From positions 36,207-100,206 of IMG/VR virus record IMGVR_UViG_3300032236_001129: a stretch of 64,000 nt of DNA. The stretch is one strand, 5' to 3'. The translations under genes were made by a program, and so were the position numbers. This stretch comes from a virus. The notes beneath the pieces were generated by a model. The model was given only the letters and a program-made list of their open reading frames with translations. It ran no database searches and had not been told where the DNA came from. Of the stretch, positions 45,289 through 53,077 are shown piece by piece; the first letter of the stretch is position 1, and each line of letters starts with the position of its first letter.

Positions 45289-46809
45289 TTACGCCGTAGC
45301 GTTTCCTGTTAGTTGTCCAAGCTTAATGACAACGAACTCTGCTGGGTATTCAAGAGCGACACCGACCTCAATGTTAACGATACCGTTTTGGATATCGCTA
45401 AAGCTTGTTGTTGTGTTATCGCAACGGACAAAGAAAGCGTCCTTAGCTGATGTTCCACGAAGACCACCCTGTTGCCAGTATGATTCTAGGAAAGCTCCAA
45501 GGGCTGAGCGGATGCTTGCCCATAGACGGCTGTCATTGTTCTCAAACACAGCAAATGTCGAACGATTTGTCATCTCGTTCTTGATGTAAATCAAGGAGCG
45601 ACGTACGTTGATATAGCGGTGTTGTGGTGTGTTCTGCAAGGTGCGAGCACCCATTGGAACGATGCCAGCACCAGGAACCTGGCGAATAGCATTAAGTGGG
45701 TTTGCAGCTGTGTTGATGTCATCTAGCTCAGCATTTGAGAGTAGACGCTCTGTTGCTACTGCAAGAGCCAAACGGTTGTTGATACCGGCTGGAGACTTGA
45801 AGACGCCACGAGATGCATCAGTTGCAAGGTATTGTCCCATCATTGCTGCGCCTGGAGCCTGTAGACGAACTGCTCCTGGAGTTGCACGAAGGGTGTTAGG
45901 GATTTGAATCCATGGGTAGTATGCAGCTGCAAACTCACCAGAAGCTGCTCCAAGAGCTGCTGTGATGAAGGTCTTAGCATCTGCTACCGATAGTCCTGAC
46001 TTAACGTCGAGTATTGCAAAAGCATCTCCACGCTCTTCGCAATAGCTTGCGAGGTCAGTTTGAATTGCTTGTGAAAGCGCATCGTCTGCAACGTATGCAG
46101 CATCTGGTACGTTCATAACCAATGGGTTTTGAACTGGATCAAATGTTGTATAAGCAGCGACATAGTTAGCTTCTACTGGAGCATCTCCATTAAGTCCACC
46201 TGTAAGGGAGACAAGTCCACCTGTTGTTAGAGCAGGAAGGTTTGCTGGTGATGTAGATCCTGAAGCTAAATCAGCTACATTTACGTAGCGCTCGGCTACG
46301 CTGTTTACAGCTGATACTACGTAACGTGAGTCTGCAGAGTCCATGCTGAGGTCAGCATAGGTCTGTGAAACGCCAGCAGCTGTTGTAACGGTTAGGTTAA
46401 AACGATCTGCTGCTCCTGAGGCTGTAATTGCTACTGCAACTGAATTGCCCCATGTTCCTGGGCTTACTGCTGTTACTGAAAGAGTATTAATTCCACCATC
46501 TCCTGAACGATCCTTCAGGTTAACGGTTGCTGATGCAGCACTAGCTCCCACTACTCTCTTTACGTAAAGATTGCGACCGCCATTAGCAAAGAAATTGTAG
46601 GCAGCCCATGTTGTTGGGTAGGCGTCGTCCAACTTGCCAAATGTCTTGACGAAGTCAATCCATGAGGTAAGCAGAACAGGTACAGTGATCGGACCTTGTC
46701 CCAATGCGCCCACAAGGGCACCAACTGCGCTGCCGTTATCGGCAAGCGTAATTGTGGTAGGAAGTTCGATTTCCTGAATGAAAACGCCTGGGCGACTGTA
46801 TGTAGTCAT
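45289..46809 (-). CDS. Tail sheath protein, 506 aa
   Basis: The product starts MTTYSRPGVFIQEIELPTTI and has VGALVGALGQGPITVPVLLT, then SWIDFVKTFGKLDDAYPTTW and AAYNFFANGGRNLYVKRVVG. The C-terminal domain shows NAIRQVPGAGIVPMGARTLQ, then RYINVRRSLIYIKNEMTNRS and FAVFENNDSRLWASIRSALG. The YxxPGVyxxE, FG...G and YINVRRLxxYIExSI, F(E/I)PNdxxLW elements define contractile sheaths. The ribosome site AAGGAGAAAACCGG precedes ATG. It is the direct evidence that the phage is a myovirus. Confidence 0.95.
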   Translation of the reverse strand: MTTYSRPGVFIQEIELPTTITLADNGSAVGALVGALGQGPITVPVLLTSWIDFVKTFGKLDDAYPTTWAAYNFFANGGRNLYVKRVVGASAASATVNLKDRSGDGGINTLSVTAVSPGTWGNSVAVAITASGAADRFNLTVTTAAGVSQTYADLSMDSADSRYVVSAVNSVAERYVNVADLASGSTSPANLPALTTGGLVSLTGGLNGDAPVEANYVAAYTTFDPVQNPLVMNVPDAAYVADDALSQAIQTDLASYCEERGDAFAILDVKSGLSVADAKTFITAALGAASGEFAAAYYPWIQIPNTLRATPGAVRLQAPGAAMMGQYLATDASRGVFKSPAGINNRLALAVATERLLSNAELDDINTAANPLNAIRQVPGAGIVPMGARTLQNTPQHRYINVRRSLIYIKNEMTNRSTFAVFENNDSRLWASIRSALGAFLESYWQQGGLRGTSAKDAFFVRCDNTTTSFSDIQNGIVNIEVGVALEYPAEFVVIKLGQLTGNATA

Positions 46810-46856
46810 CCGGTTTTCTCCTTAGTTGTTAGTTGATTATATTTAGAGTCCGAGTT

Positions 46857-47471
46857 TTATACGTTTAGCTTAGTGAACGGGGTGTCCGATACAGTATACG
46901 TAATTGTGGGATTTTCTAGCACCTGGTACAGCTGAGTGAGCACATCAGGTAGAACTTCTGCGCTTACTCTTATGTTGTAGACATTACTAAACAGACGCTT
47001 GTCTGACTCAGTAGTATCTCGTTTTACGAATCCAAGCATATCTAACCTGCGTAGGGTGCCATCTTCAGGGATAGTCAAGGATCCAAATCTAAACGGTAAT
47101 CTGTCATTATTATACAGTGCTGCAATCAGTTGTCGGTCATGCCGTGGTTGACGGCAATAAGTCGTTACCTGATAATACAACGCTACTGGGATAGGCCAGG
47201 AAGTACTGGTGACCGTGCTTGGGTCTACGCCTTCTGGTACATATCCATCTTCAATAAACGGGAAGACTATGTTTCCACGATGGGAGCGGTCTGTCTCTTC
47301 GTTTACTCCTACAAGATCAATTGTGATATATGGGTAGGCCTGCTGACGAATCTGAGCATCAGGCTGACCATAGAATACTCCTACAGGGCGAGCTGGGTTA
47401 CCAGAGTCTGAGACCGTGATACCGGAGAGCTTAGCCTTGAGAGCTTTATCTTCATTAATAATAAATGGCAT
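46857..47471 (-). CDS. Probable tail terminator / completion protein, 204 aa
   Basis: The sequence has PARPVGVFYGQPDAQIRQQA, then YPYITIDLVGVNEETDRSHR and PIPVALYYQVTTYCRQPRHD, RQLIAALYNNDRLPFRFGSL. The strand YPYITIDLVG, the W-P-x-P-(V/L)-x-L-x-Y-x-V-x-T-x-x-R-x-x-x-x-D segment and the RFGxLxIPEDGTLRRLD part fit tail completion proteins that lie just upstream of the sheath gene in myoviruses of this kind. It shares its start position with the preceding gene's stop. The exact counterpart in T4 (gp3 or gp15) cannot be decided from sequence. Confidence 0.7.
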   Translation of the reverse strand: MPFIINEDKALKAKLSGITVSDSGNPARPVGVFYGQPDAQIRQQAYPYITIDLVGVNEETDRSHRGNIVFPFIEDGYVPEGVDPSTVTSTSWPIPVALYYQVTTYCRQPRHDRQLIAALYNNDRLPFRFGSLTIPEDGTLRRLDMLGFVKRDTTESDKRLFSNVYNIRVSAEVLPDVLTQLYQVLENPTITYTVSDTPFTKLNV

Positions 47472-47752
47472 TAGAGGTCACCTCGCATATAGGATTGGAT
47501 GACTGGGGTTGGGGGTGTGCTTGAGTTACCATAAGCAAAGGTGTAGATATGATCCGAGAAGTCAGGATCCATCTTAACTCCCATAGTTTTACCACTAGGA
47601 ACTACGGTAAGGGTTGCAGCGGCAGCAGGATCCAGGCCAGCAGCAATAGCGTGGCTACGGAGTCGTTGGGTATCGATAACAGCTAGATCCCTTTTATAGA
47701 GTTCCAAAATCCTATCAAGTGTTATTTCGAGGAGTGTCTTTTTCTTAGCCAT
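47471..47752 (-). CDS. Unknown 93-aa protein, possible virion or neck component
   Basis: The product starts MAKKKTLLEITLDRILELYK, then has RDLAVIDTQRLRSHAIAAGL and DPAAAATLTVVPSGKTMGVK, ending TFAYGNSSTPPTPVIQSYMR. An N-terminal basic helix is followed by a helical middle and a Pro/Ser/Thr tail. It starts inside the stop of the 53-residue gene (ATGGCTAA) and ends at the start of the tail terminator gene, so it belongs to the tail operon. No family is recognised. Confidence 0.65.
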   Translation of the reverse strand: MAKKKTLLEITLDRILELYKRDLAVIDTQRLRSHAIAAGLDPAAAATLTVVPSGKTMGVKMDPDFSDHIYTFAYGNSSTPPTPVIQSYMRGDL

Positions 47753-47906
47753 TCTTTTTTATGGCCTTTGAAATTAGATATCCCGCAACGAGACCGGCAA
47801 CAACTTTCTTGTTACCATTTTTATCTAATCCAGCAAGACCACGTACGAATTCAGTTTTATCTGCTTCGGTCTCTTTACTCAAGAGCCGGTTGGCTAAAAA
47901 GATCAT
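47745..47906 (-). CDS. 53-aa micro-protein with C-terminal hydrophobic segment
   Basis: GGAGGAATT precedes ATG at 47906, the best ribosome site in this stretch. The product starts MIFLANRLLSKETEADKTEF and continues VRGLAGLDKNGNKKVVAGLV, then AGYLISKAIKKNG. A DxNxN-like acidic loop (LDKNGN) and the hydrophobic VVAGLVAGYLI followed by lysines suggest a small membrane-associated protein. Its TAA lies in the next ATG. Function is unknown. Confidence 0.65.
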   Translation of the reverse strand: MIFLANRLLSKETEADKTEFVRGLAGLDKNGNKKVVAGLVAGYLISKAIKKNG

Positions 47907-47977
47907 AATTCCTCCATAGGAAGATGCAAGGGTATAGCTGCTGGGTTCCAGATTTCTCTGGCGTCATAGGTAAGCAT
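47903..47977 (-). CDS. Possible 24-aa leader peptide
   Basis: ATG at 47977 to TGA at 47903-47905, overlapping the next ATG (TTATGATC). The peptide starts MLTYDAREIWNPAAIPLHLP. It lies directly after the terminator at 47988-48003 and carries the ribosome site of the following gene within its last codons. It may be a leader peptide or chance; no ribosome site is evident for it. Confidence 0.3.
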   Translation of the reverse strand: MLTYDAREIWNPAAIPLHLPMEEL

Positions 47978-47987
47978 AAAGTAAAAA

Positions 47988-48003
47988 CGCCCCTTTCGGG
48001 GCG
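47988..48003 (-). terminator. Intrinsic terminator with GAAA tetraloop
   Basis: On the minus strand CGCCCC-GAAA-GGGGCG is followed by TTTTTAC. It ends transcription of the micro-protein and adhesin block before the tail operon. Confidence 0.9.
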
Positions 48004-48010
48004 CTTAAAC

Positions 48011-48187
48011 TTACTTTGTTTTCTTGACTTTCTTAGCCAAAGCCTTGTCCATCTTTTCGTCTTCCTTACGGGAAGGCTTCTTCTTATCCATCTTCTTATC
48101 AGCCTTTTCAAAGGCTGCCTTCTGCTTTGGGCTCATGCCCTTTTCAAGCTTAGCGTCTTGCTTCTTATCTGAATCCTTCTTAGCCAT
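48011..48187 (-). CDS. 58-aa Lys-rich helical micro-protein
   Basis: The product starts MAKKDSDKKQDAKLEKGMSP, continues KQKAAFEKADKKMDKKKPSR and ends KEDEKMDKALAKKVKKTK. About a third of residues are lysine. It overlaps no other gene but ATG at 48187 abuts the stop of the cysteine-rich gene. The S-P-K-Q-K-A-A-F-x-K-A-D-K-x-M-D pattern recurs in small phage proteins of unknown function. It may bind DNA or the capsid interior. Confidence 0.65.
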   Translation of the reverse strand: MAKKDSDKKQDAKLEKGMSPKQKAAFEKADKKMDKKKPSRKEDEKMDKALAKKVKKTK

Positions 48188-48280
48188 TTACTTGCCTTTC
48201 TTGGTTGTTGGTTTTGATGTCTTCTTGCAGGCACCTTTGCAGTTAGGCTTGGAACAGCCGCATCCACATGATTTGCACAT
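48188..48280 (-). CDS. 30-aa cysteine-rich micro-protein (metal-binding candidate)
   Basis: ATG at 48280 to TAA at 48188-48190. The 30-residue product starts MCKSCGCGCSKPNCKGACKK and ends in a Lys/Thr/Pro tail. Six cysteines lie within the first 18 residues (C2, C5, C7, C9, C14, C18). The density is metallothionein-like or could hold an Fe-S or zinc cluster. Spacing to both neighbours is 1-3 bp, in line with an operon. I found no recognisable family. Confidence 0.6.
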   Translation of the reverse strand: MCKSCGCGCSKPNCKGACKKTSKPTTKKGK

Positions 48281-48282
48281 AG

Positions 48283-48474
48283 TTATCTTCCTGTCTTGTG
48301 AGTTTGGTGCCACTGCTTTCCAGCCGCAACACCTTGTTGGATGGTCTTAATTTTACCATTCTTTTTGGTCAGATCTAGGGTGGGTCCCCCACCATTAGGG
48401 TGGCTTACAATGACGTCTCCCTTTTTGTTCTTAGAGAACTTGTGGGTTTTGCCTGCAATCTTTACTTTTGTCAT
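48283..48474 (-). CDS. 63-aa basic protein
   Basis: The product starts MTKVKIAGKTHKFSKNKKGD and continues VIVSHPNGGGPTLDLTKKNG, then KIKTIQQGVAAGKQWHQTHK. A small beta-rich segment is followed by a Gln/Gly-containing helix. It lies 3 bp from the collagen-like gene and the cysteine-rich gene. Similar short KxHxxSxxxKGDVIVxHP proteins occur in phages, with no known role. Confidence 0.65.
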   Translation of the reverse strand: MTKVKIAGKTHKFSKNKKGDVIVSHPNGGGPTLDLTKKNGKIKTIQQGVAAGKQWHQTHKTGR

Positions 48475-48476
48475 TT

Positions 48477-49061
48477 TTACCCAATATTGTAAATAGTTAA
48501 GTTGGCAGAAGGTACGGCTGGGCGAGTTGGGTTAGTTCCAGCAGCAGTAGCAAGTAGTTTCATGCCGGCTGCCCCAGACCACCAGTGGATCTGAATCCAA
48601 TCTCCGTTCACCACTTGAATAGGAAACTCAATGTTTGCAAGTGTCTGATCATTTTGAGCGCTTGATGTAGTAAATGAATATCCAGATCCGGTTACCTGTA
48701 CTCCATTTTTTACTATCCAAGTTTCAATGTTGTAGTTACTTGCTCCGCCAGTAAAAGCAAATTGACCAAGAAAGTTTAAATTATAGGTGCCTGTTTGAGT
48801 AAACAAAATTTTAGTATTGTCAGTTCCTGATATTGACATGGAATTGCTAATATTTGTCGTATCCCAATGCACCACATTATCTGAGGTCACCCCACCAGAT
48901 GTTTGCGTATTAGAGGCGGCAAAATTACCATAGTAAAGTGTTGGAGAAATTCCAGTATCGCCTTTAGGACCGGTAGCACCGGTTGCCCCGGTATCTCCCT
49001 TTGGACCTGCAGGACCTTGTGGGCCTACACCGCCTGAGTTGGAGTAATGAATGATAGCCAT
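48477..49061 (-). CDS. Collagen-like fibre protein with C1q-like head, 194 aa
   Basis: Residues about 14-38 form eight G-x-y triplets (GPQGPAGPKGDTGATGATGP and on), a collagen-like trimerisation stalk. The C-terminal 140 residues are beta-rich: DTTNISNSMSISGTDNTKIL, FTQTGTYNLNFLGQFAFTGG, and WIVKNGVQVTGSGYSFTTSS, resembling C1q/TNF-like jelly-roll heads found on phage spikes. ATG at 49061 shares a base with the neighbouring stop. A short receptor-binding or decoration spike is the likely role. Confidence 0.75.
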   Translation of the reverse strand: MAIIHYSNSGGVGPQGPAGPKGDTGATGATGPKGDTGISPTLYYGNFAASNTQTSGGVTSDNVVHWDTTNISNSMSISGTDNTKILFTQTGTYNLNFLGQFAFTGGASNYNIETWIVKNGVQVTGSGYSFTTSSAQNDQTLANIEFPIQVVNGDWIQIHWWSGAAGMKLLATAAGTNPTRPAVPSANLTIYNIG

Positions 49062-49354
49062 TAGCGACGTACCATCAAAACGCCTACATATGAATCTCCG
49101 CTTGCAGATAAAGCATAGGCTTCAAATGCAGGGGGAAGATTATCAATAGTTACTGCTCCACCTGGAACAATGCTTACTCCGTAAGAGGTAGAGGTAAGCC
49201 CCGCTCCTCCTAGGTAGACAGCTTCAGAACCTAAGTTCTGTACTTGAATAGTTACGCTGCTTCCGCCTTCAACACCTTCAGGGGTTAATTGAACTGGGGT
49301 AGCGTCATTAATTGCAACTCGAGCATGAGTTAAGCCGGTTACATAGCTTGCCAT
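49061..49354 (-). CDS. Small beta-rich fibre/decoration protein, 97 aa
   Basis: The product starts MASYVTGLTHARVAINDATP, then has VQLTPEGVEGGSSVTIQVQN and LGSEAVYLGGAGLTSTSYGV, with GVLMVRR at the end. The pattern V-x-L-(T/P)...VTIQNLG(S/T)xxVYLG-x-x-x-V-T-x-x-x-G-x-x-L is familiar as a small beta-sandwich decoration-type protein found beside phage fibres. It is coupled to the collagen-like gene. Confidence 0.65.
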   Translation of the reverse strand: MASYVTGLTHARVAINDATPVQLTPEGVEGGSSVTIQVQNLGSEAVYLGGAGLTSTSYGVSIVPGGAVTIDNLPPAFEAYALSASGDSYVGVLMVRR

Positions 49355-49355
49355 A

Positions 49356-49517
49356 TCAGACCTTCTTTAGCTTAGGGTTTTTACGCTTTGCTGCTGCAGA
49401 AGCGCCACGAGATGAAGCTGCTAGGATTGCACCAGCTGCCTTTTTAGAAACGCCTTCCTTCTTAGCGATCTTTTCTTGCACCGCTTTAAAGCCTGGGTGT
49501 GCTTTACTTTTTGCCAT
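49356..49517 (-). CDS. 53-aa conserved basic phage protein
   Basis: ATG at 49517 lies in the end of the next upstream gene. The product starts MAKSKAHPGFKAVQEKIAKK, continues EGVSKKAAGAILAASSRGAS and ends AAAKRKNPKLKKV. The HPGFxAVQxxIAxxEGxSxxxAGAILAxxSRxASxxAKxxNPxLxxV pattern is a recurring small protein in tailed phages, with no function known. It is too short for most gene callers. Confidence 0.75.
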   Translation of the reverse strand: MAKSKAHPGFKAVQEKIAKKEGVSKKAAGAILAASSRGASAAAKRKNPKLKKV

Positions 49518-49650
49518 TTTTCTTCTTGCCTTTCTTCTCTACGTGTTCTGGTAGTTTAGCATCTTTGGGAGTTATTGCCGCCCATTGCTTAGCTATCTGT
49601 GGATGGTGTATATAAAGATATGCCCGCTGGGCTTTAGATTTGAACGGCAT
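49504..49650 (-). CDS. 48-aa conserved MPFKSKAQ-type phage protein
   Basis: ATG at 49650 overlaps the stop of the upstream gene (CTAATG). The product starts MPFKSKAQRAYLYIHHPQIA, continues KQWAAITPKDAKLPEHVEKK and ends in a Lys/Gly tail. MPFKSKAQRxYLxxxHPxIAKxW is a recognisable small phage protein that recurs in many dsDNA phages; function is unknown. The 14-bp overlap with the next gene shows coupled translation. Confidence 0.8.
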   Translation of the reverse strand: MPFKSKAQRAYLYIHHPQIAKQWAAITPKDAKLPEHVEKKGKKKNGKK

Positions 49651-50228
49651 TAGAGTGTCGTAGGGTCAAAAGGATTGTAGTTAGCATAGTGCTGGAACTG
49701 CATATCGTTGACCAGCTCTTCAGCGTTAACCTGGTTGCAATCAACATGCATCATGGTGTACTTATCTGTGATAAGACCCATAGGCAGGATGCGGGTAGGC
49801 GTCCAAACTTCACCACGGAATACAACCCGATCACGTAGATACTTATCTGGGTTATCTTCCATCTTAGTTAAGTTAGGGTAGGTAGCGGCGTTCTTACCGT
49901 AGGTGTTACGGTGATCCTCTACCAAGTCAATGTTAATAGTTAATGAGAGTACGTCAGTGTTATAGAAACCACGGTCGCTCTGAACAGTCACACCTTGGTT
50001 GATAGTTGAATTAACAACGGGGACAATGATAGGGCCAATAAATCTACGGCCACCGGTCTCATTACCACCGACATCGTAGATCTCATCTATGACGGTAGTC
50101 GAAGGGTCATAGAACCACCACTCGATCTTATTACCGACAGTGTTTACAATTTCTTTTGTAGTTCCAGATATAACGGATTGACGTTCATGGTTAATACTGA
50201 AACGGCCTTCACGACCTTCTCCACGCAT
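49650..50228 (-). CDS. Structural protein, probable neck or head-completion type, 192 aa
   Basis: The product starts MRGEGREGRFSINHERQSVI, then has KIEWWFYDPSTTVIDEIYDV and GGRRFIGPIIVPVVNSTINQ, LSLTINIDLVEDHRNTYGKN and RDRVVFRGEVWTPTRILPMG. Strong aromatic and beta content, the absence of disorder and a position with tail genes downstream support a virion role. The pattern WxxYD...xxYDxG...GGRxxxxPxxxPVV and DR(V/I)xYRGxxFxPxxixxxG is reminiscent of actinobacteriophage head-to-tail proteins, but no exact function is claimed. Confidence 0.7.
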   Translation of the reverse strand: MRGEGREGRFSINHERQSVISGTTKEIVNTVGNKIEWWFYDPSTTVIDEIYDVGGNETGGRRFIGPIIVPVVNSTINQGVTVQSDRGFYNTDVLSLTINIDLVEDHRNTYGKNAATYPNLTKMEDNPDKYLRDRVVFRGEVWTPTRILPMGLITDKYTMMHVDCNQVNAEELVNDMQFQHYANYNPFDPTTL

Positions 50229-50237
50229 GGCGTCTCC

Positions 50238-51641
50238 TTAGTTAAGTGGGTAACGTATGATTACAATACCTGAACCACCAGTGTACCCTGCGGTTCCTCC
50301 ATTTTCACCGCCACCTCCGCCACCACCAGTATTGGCAGTTCCAGCAGATCCAGCCTGTCTTGAAGCAGATCCAGTACGGTTTGCTCCGTTACCCCCGCCA
50401 CCCATTCCACCAGGTCCAGATTGATAGTTATAGTCTTCGTCTCCAGCTCCACCACCACCAGCGTAATAGTTGTTCACACCGGTACTAGTTGGAATAGCAA
50501 AAGTAGGGATGTATGCGCCTATTCCACCAGCACCACCTGGTTTACCAACAGAAGAATCTCCTGCAACTCCAGCGCCACCAGCTCCTCCTCCACCACCTGA
50601 AACGTAGAGAACTGTTCCCCCACCTCCAGCATAACCTTGTCCATAAGTTCCAGCACCACCTAATGAGTTTCCAGCAGATTCGCGGAACCCACCGCCACCA
50701 CCAGAACCACCAACAAGACCACTACCATCTGCACCACCAGCGCCAACATAACTTCCACCGCCACCGCCACCTAAAGTTACAATTGGCCCAAACATAGATG
50801 GAGTACCGTTTGCTCCAGGTTGCCCACCACCTGAGGAACTACTTCCAGCACCACCACTTCCAATTATTACTGGAACAGTTGTTCCAGCAACTAGAGTTAG
50901 TTTACTTTCAAGACCGGCACCACCACCAGTAGCATCAACTGTACAGCGTAAACCACCAGCCCCGCCTCCAGCGTTAATTCTGGAACCGCCTCCACCACCT
51001 GCTATAACAAGGTAATCAAGATTAGAAATTTGTTGGGTTGTTGTAAGAGTGCTTGAAGAGGTAAAAGTATGATAGGCATATCCTCCGGAAACAGTAATTG
51101 TTCCCCCTGTTGCTTTAACCCCATTAGACACACCATACAATGTAAACGTAGATCCAGAAAGAAAGTTATATGGATTTTGTGCAGAAATAATAACTAAAGA
51201 AGTAATAGGTGTGTTATCAGACCATAATCCTGCACCTATTTCAAGACGTGTATCATTACCATTTTGTGGGCTTACCCCGTACGAAGAAAAATTTTTATAC
51301 TTTGTGCTTGATGAGTAATCAGAAATAGTTACTTCTGCTGTTGAAAAAGTATTTGTAGGCCCACCATTACCCAAAGAGTTATCAAATAAATTCACATAGC
51401 TATTAGTATAGCTTTGAGTAATATTTCCAGAGGCGTAGTATCCACGAAGGATTTTAGTAGACGCATTAGAAGAAGAATTATTTGGATAAAGGCGTACGTC
51501 ATAACCATACTGAGTGTTATCTGTTCTTACAGAACCAACAAGTTTTAATTCTGTATAGTGTTGTGGTATATTTGCAAAAGTTACAGTAGCAACCGTAGAG
51601 CTAACTGTTATAGTTTGAATAGGTATTAATGTATTAGCCAT
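50238..51641 (-). CDS. Two-domain adhesin with glycine-rich C-terminus, 467 aa (paralogue 1)
   Basis: Residues 1-175 are a jelly-roll-like domain: TVSSTVATVTFANIPQHYTE, then LKLVGSVRTDNTQYGYDVRL, ending FLSGSTFTLYGVSNGVKA. A linker GYAYHTFTSSSTLTTTQ leads to the glycine-rich part starting DYLVIAGGGGGSRINAGGGA and ending GGSGIVIIRYPLN. The poly-Gly tracts (GGGGGG, AGGGGT) with periodic hydrophobic and Ser/Thr positions resemble adhesins such as phage S16 gp38, whose glycine-rich motifs fold as polyglycine-II helices. Receptor binding is likely. It starts 9 bp from the end of the next upstream paralogue. Confidence 0.8.
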   Translation of the reverse strand: MANTLIPIQTITVSSTVATVTFANIPQHYTELKLVGSVRTDNTQYGYDVRLYPNNSSSNASTKILRGYYASGNITQSYTNSYVNLFDNSLGNGGPTNTFSTAEVTISDYSSSTKYKNFSSYGVSPQNGNDTRLEIGAGLWSDNTPITSLVIISAQNPYNFLSGSTFTLYGVSNGVKATGGTITVSGGYAYHTFTSSSTLTTTQQISNLDYLVIAGGGGGSRINAGGGAGGLRCTVDATGGGAGLESKLTLVAGTTVPVIIGSGGAGSSSSGGGQPGANGTPSMFGPIVTLGGGGGGSYVGAGGADGSGLVGGSGGGGGFRESAGNSLGGAGTYGQGYAGGGGTVLYVSGGGGGAGGAGVAGDSSVGKPGGAGGIGAYIPTFAIPTSTGVNNYYAGGGGAGDEDYNYQSGPGGMGGGGNGANRTGSASRQAGSAGTANTGGGGGGGENGGTAGYTGGSGIVIIRYPLN

Positions 51642-53077
51642 TAGACTGCATACCTCACAATTACTAGTCCAGATCCACCTTGTCCACCTTGTGCTGGATA
51701 TCCTGCGTAACCGCCGCCTCCACCGCCAGAGCCTGTGTTAACAGTTCCTGAGTTACCTCCAGAAACAGTTTTAGTACCGGCACCTCCACCACCAGAACCG
51801 CCTGAACCTTGTGTGCCATAACCTGTAGAGCCACCACCACCACCTGCGTAGTAGCCAGAAACTCCAGTACCAGTTATAGTTGATAAAGCAGATATTTGAA
51901 CTCCGTTACCGCCAGCACCTCCAACAGAGTTAGGTGAAGTTGCTGCAGCACTACCAGGGCTACCTGCTGAGCCAGCACCGCCACCACCACCACCTGCACC
52001 CCAATATAGAGATGCAACAGGTGTTACACCACCGCCAGCATATCCTTGTCCTGAAGTTGGGGAACCACCAGTTCCTGCGGCGTTAACACCATTACCGGCT
52101 GCACCGCCACCACCAGAACCTCCGCTACCTCCAGTTGCCCCACCACCTCCGTTAAGCTGTGAAGCTCCATAGCCTCCGCCAACAGATACGATTGATCCAA
52201 AAGAAGAATTTCCACCACTAGTTCCATTGTAACCTGGGCCAGGTCCTGGAACAGAAACGCTAACACCACCAGCACCAATTAATACTGGGTAAGAAGTTCC
52301 TGCAGTAAGAGATAGTGCAGACTCAACAGAGCCACCACCACCAGTTGCTGTAACTGTTGAGCGAAGACCACCAGCGCCACCTCCGCCCATACCATCGTAT
52401 GGTCCAGAAGCCCCGCCTCCGCCACCTGCAATAACTAGATAATCACAAGAAATTGCTTGACGAGCAATAAACTTTCCTGAAGTCTTAAATACATGGTACC
52501 AATATGTTCCGTTATTGGTTACAAAGTCACCACCCTCAGCCTTTGTAGTTTCTGCTGCCTTAATTCCATAAGCGGTTAATGAAGAACCTGAAAGAAAACT
52601 AGCACCAGGAACAGTAAGAGTAATGCTTGTTATTGGAGACGTATTGAACCATTGGCCTACTGAAAGCTGTACCGCACTATTTGGTGCAGAACTTCTAGAT
52701 ATTACAGTTTTATTAGTAGTAGCGTTTGAGTAGTTCATGAAATTAAGTATGTCTGTAGTAACAATTGATGTGGTGTTGTCACCTAAAAATATAGAAGAGG
52801 TGCTATATGCTCTAGAAGAACCGCCCGTACTAGATCCAATACCATACACACGTGTCCACGAATAATTACTTCCAGTATCCCCATTTACTGTAAAATAAGA
52901 GTTAACAGCAGTTGAGTTATTTCCTGAATTTAGTACTACAACAAGATCTGTATAAGTTGTGGGAATGTTAGATAAAGTTATAGAGCTTGCATTACTTGTA
53001 AGGGTAGTAACAGCAATAGGGGTATAAGTATTTGATTCCCCTTGAGGCCCACCAGAAGGTGTTGTTGTTATAGCCAT
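51641..53077 (-). CDS. Two-domain glycine-rich adhesin, 478 aa (paralogue 2)
   Basis: The N-terminal domain reads TTLTSNASSITLSNIPTTYT, then DLVVVLNSGNNSTAVNSYFT and VNGDTGSNYSWTRVYGIGSS, ending FLSGSSLTAYGIKAAETT. The linker GTYWYHVFKTSGKFIARQAI precedes DYLVIAGGGGGASGPYDGMG. The end is GGSGLVIVRYAV. Its glycine part has several motifs AGGGG followed by hydrophobic residues (GQGYAGGGVTPVASLYWGAG). Domain order and boundary sequences are the same as in the other three, so they arose by duplication and divergence. Fold and binding function are inferred. Confidence 0.8.
   Translation of the reverse strand: MAITTTPSGGPQGESNTYTPIAVTTLTSNASSITLSNIPTTYTDLVVVLNSGNNSTAVNSYFTVNGDTGSNYSWTRVYGIGSSTGGSSRAYSTSSIFLGDNTTSIVTTDILNFMNYSNATTNKTVISRSSAPNSAVQLSVGQWFNTSPITSITLTVPGASFLSGSSLTAYGIKAAETTKAEGGDFVTNNGTYWYHVFKTSGKFIARQAISCDYLVIAGGGGGASGPYDGMGGGGAGGLRSTVTATGGGGSVESALSLTAGTSYPVLIGAGGVSVSVPGPGPGYNGTSGGNSSFGSIVSVGGGYGASQLNGGGGATGGSGGSGGGGAAGNGVNAAGTGGSPTSGQGYAGGGVTPVASLYWGAGGGGGGAGSAGSPGSAAATSPNSVGGAGGNGVQISALSTITGTGVSGYYAGGGGGSTGYGTQGSGGSGGGGAGTKTVSGGNSGTVNTGSGGGGGGYAGYPAQGGQGGSGLVIVRYAV

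Noticed and set aside
47875-48111. Minus-strand 78-codon Arg/Lys-rich frame over the terminator
   Set aside because: It runs through the terminator hairpin and the 58-residue gene in another frame; the alternative set of small genes has overlaps and ribosome sites.
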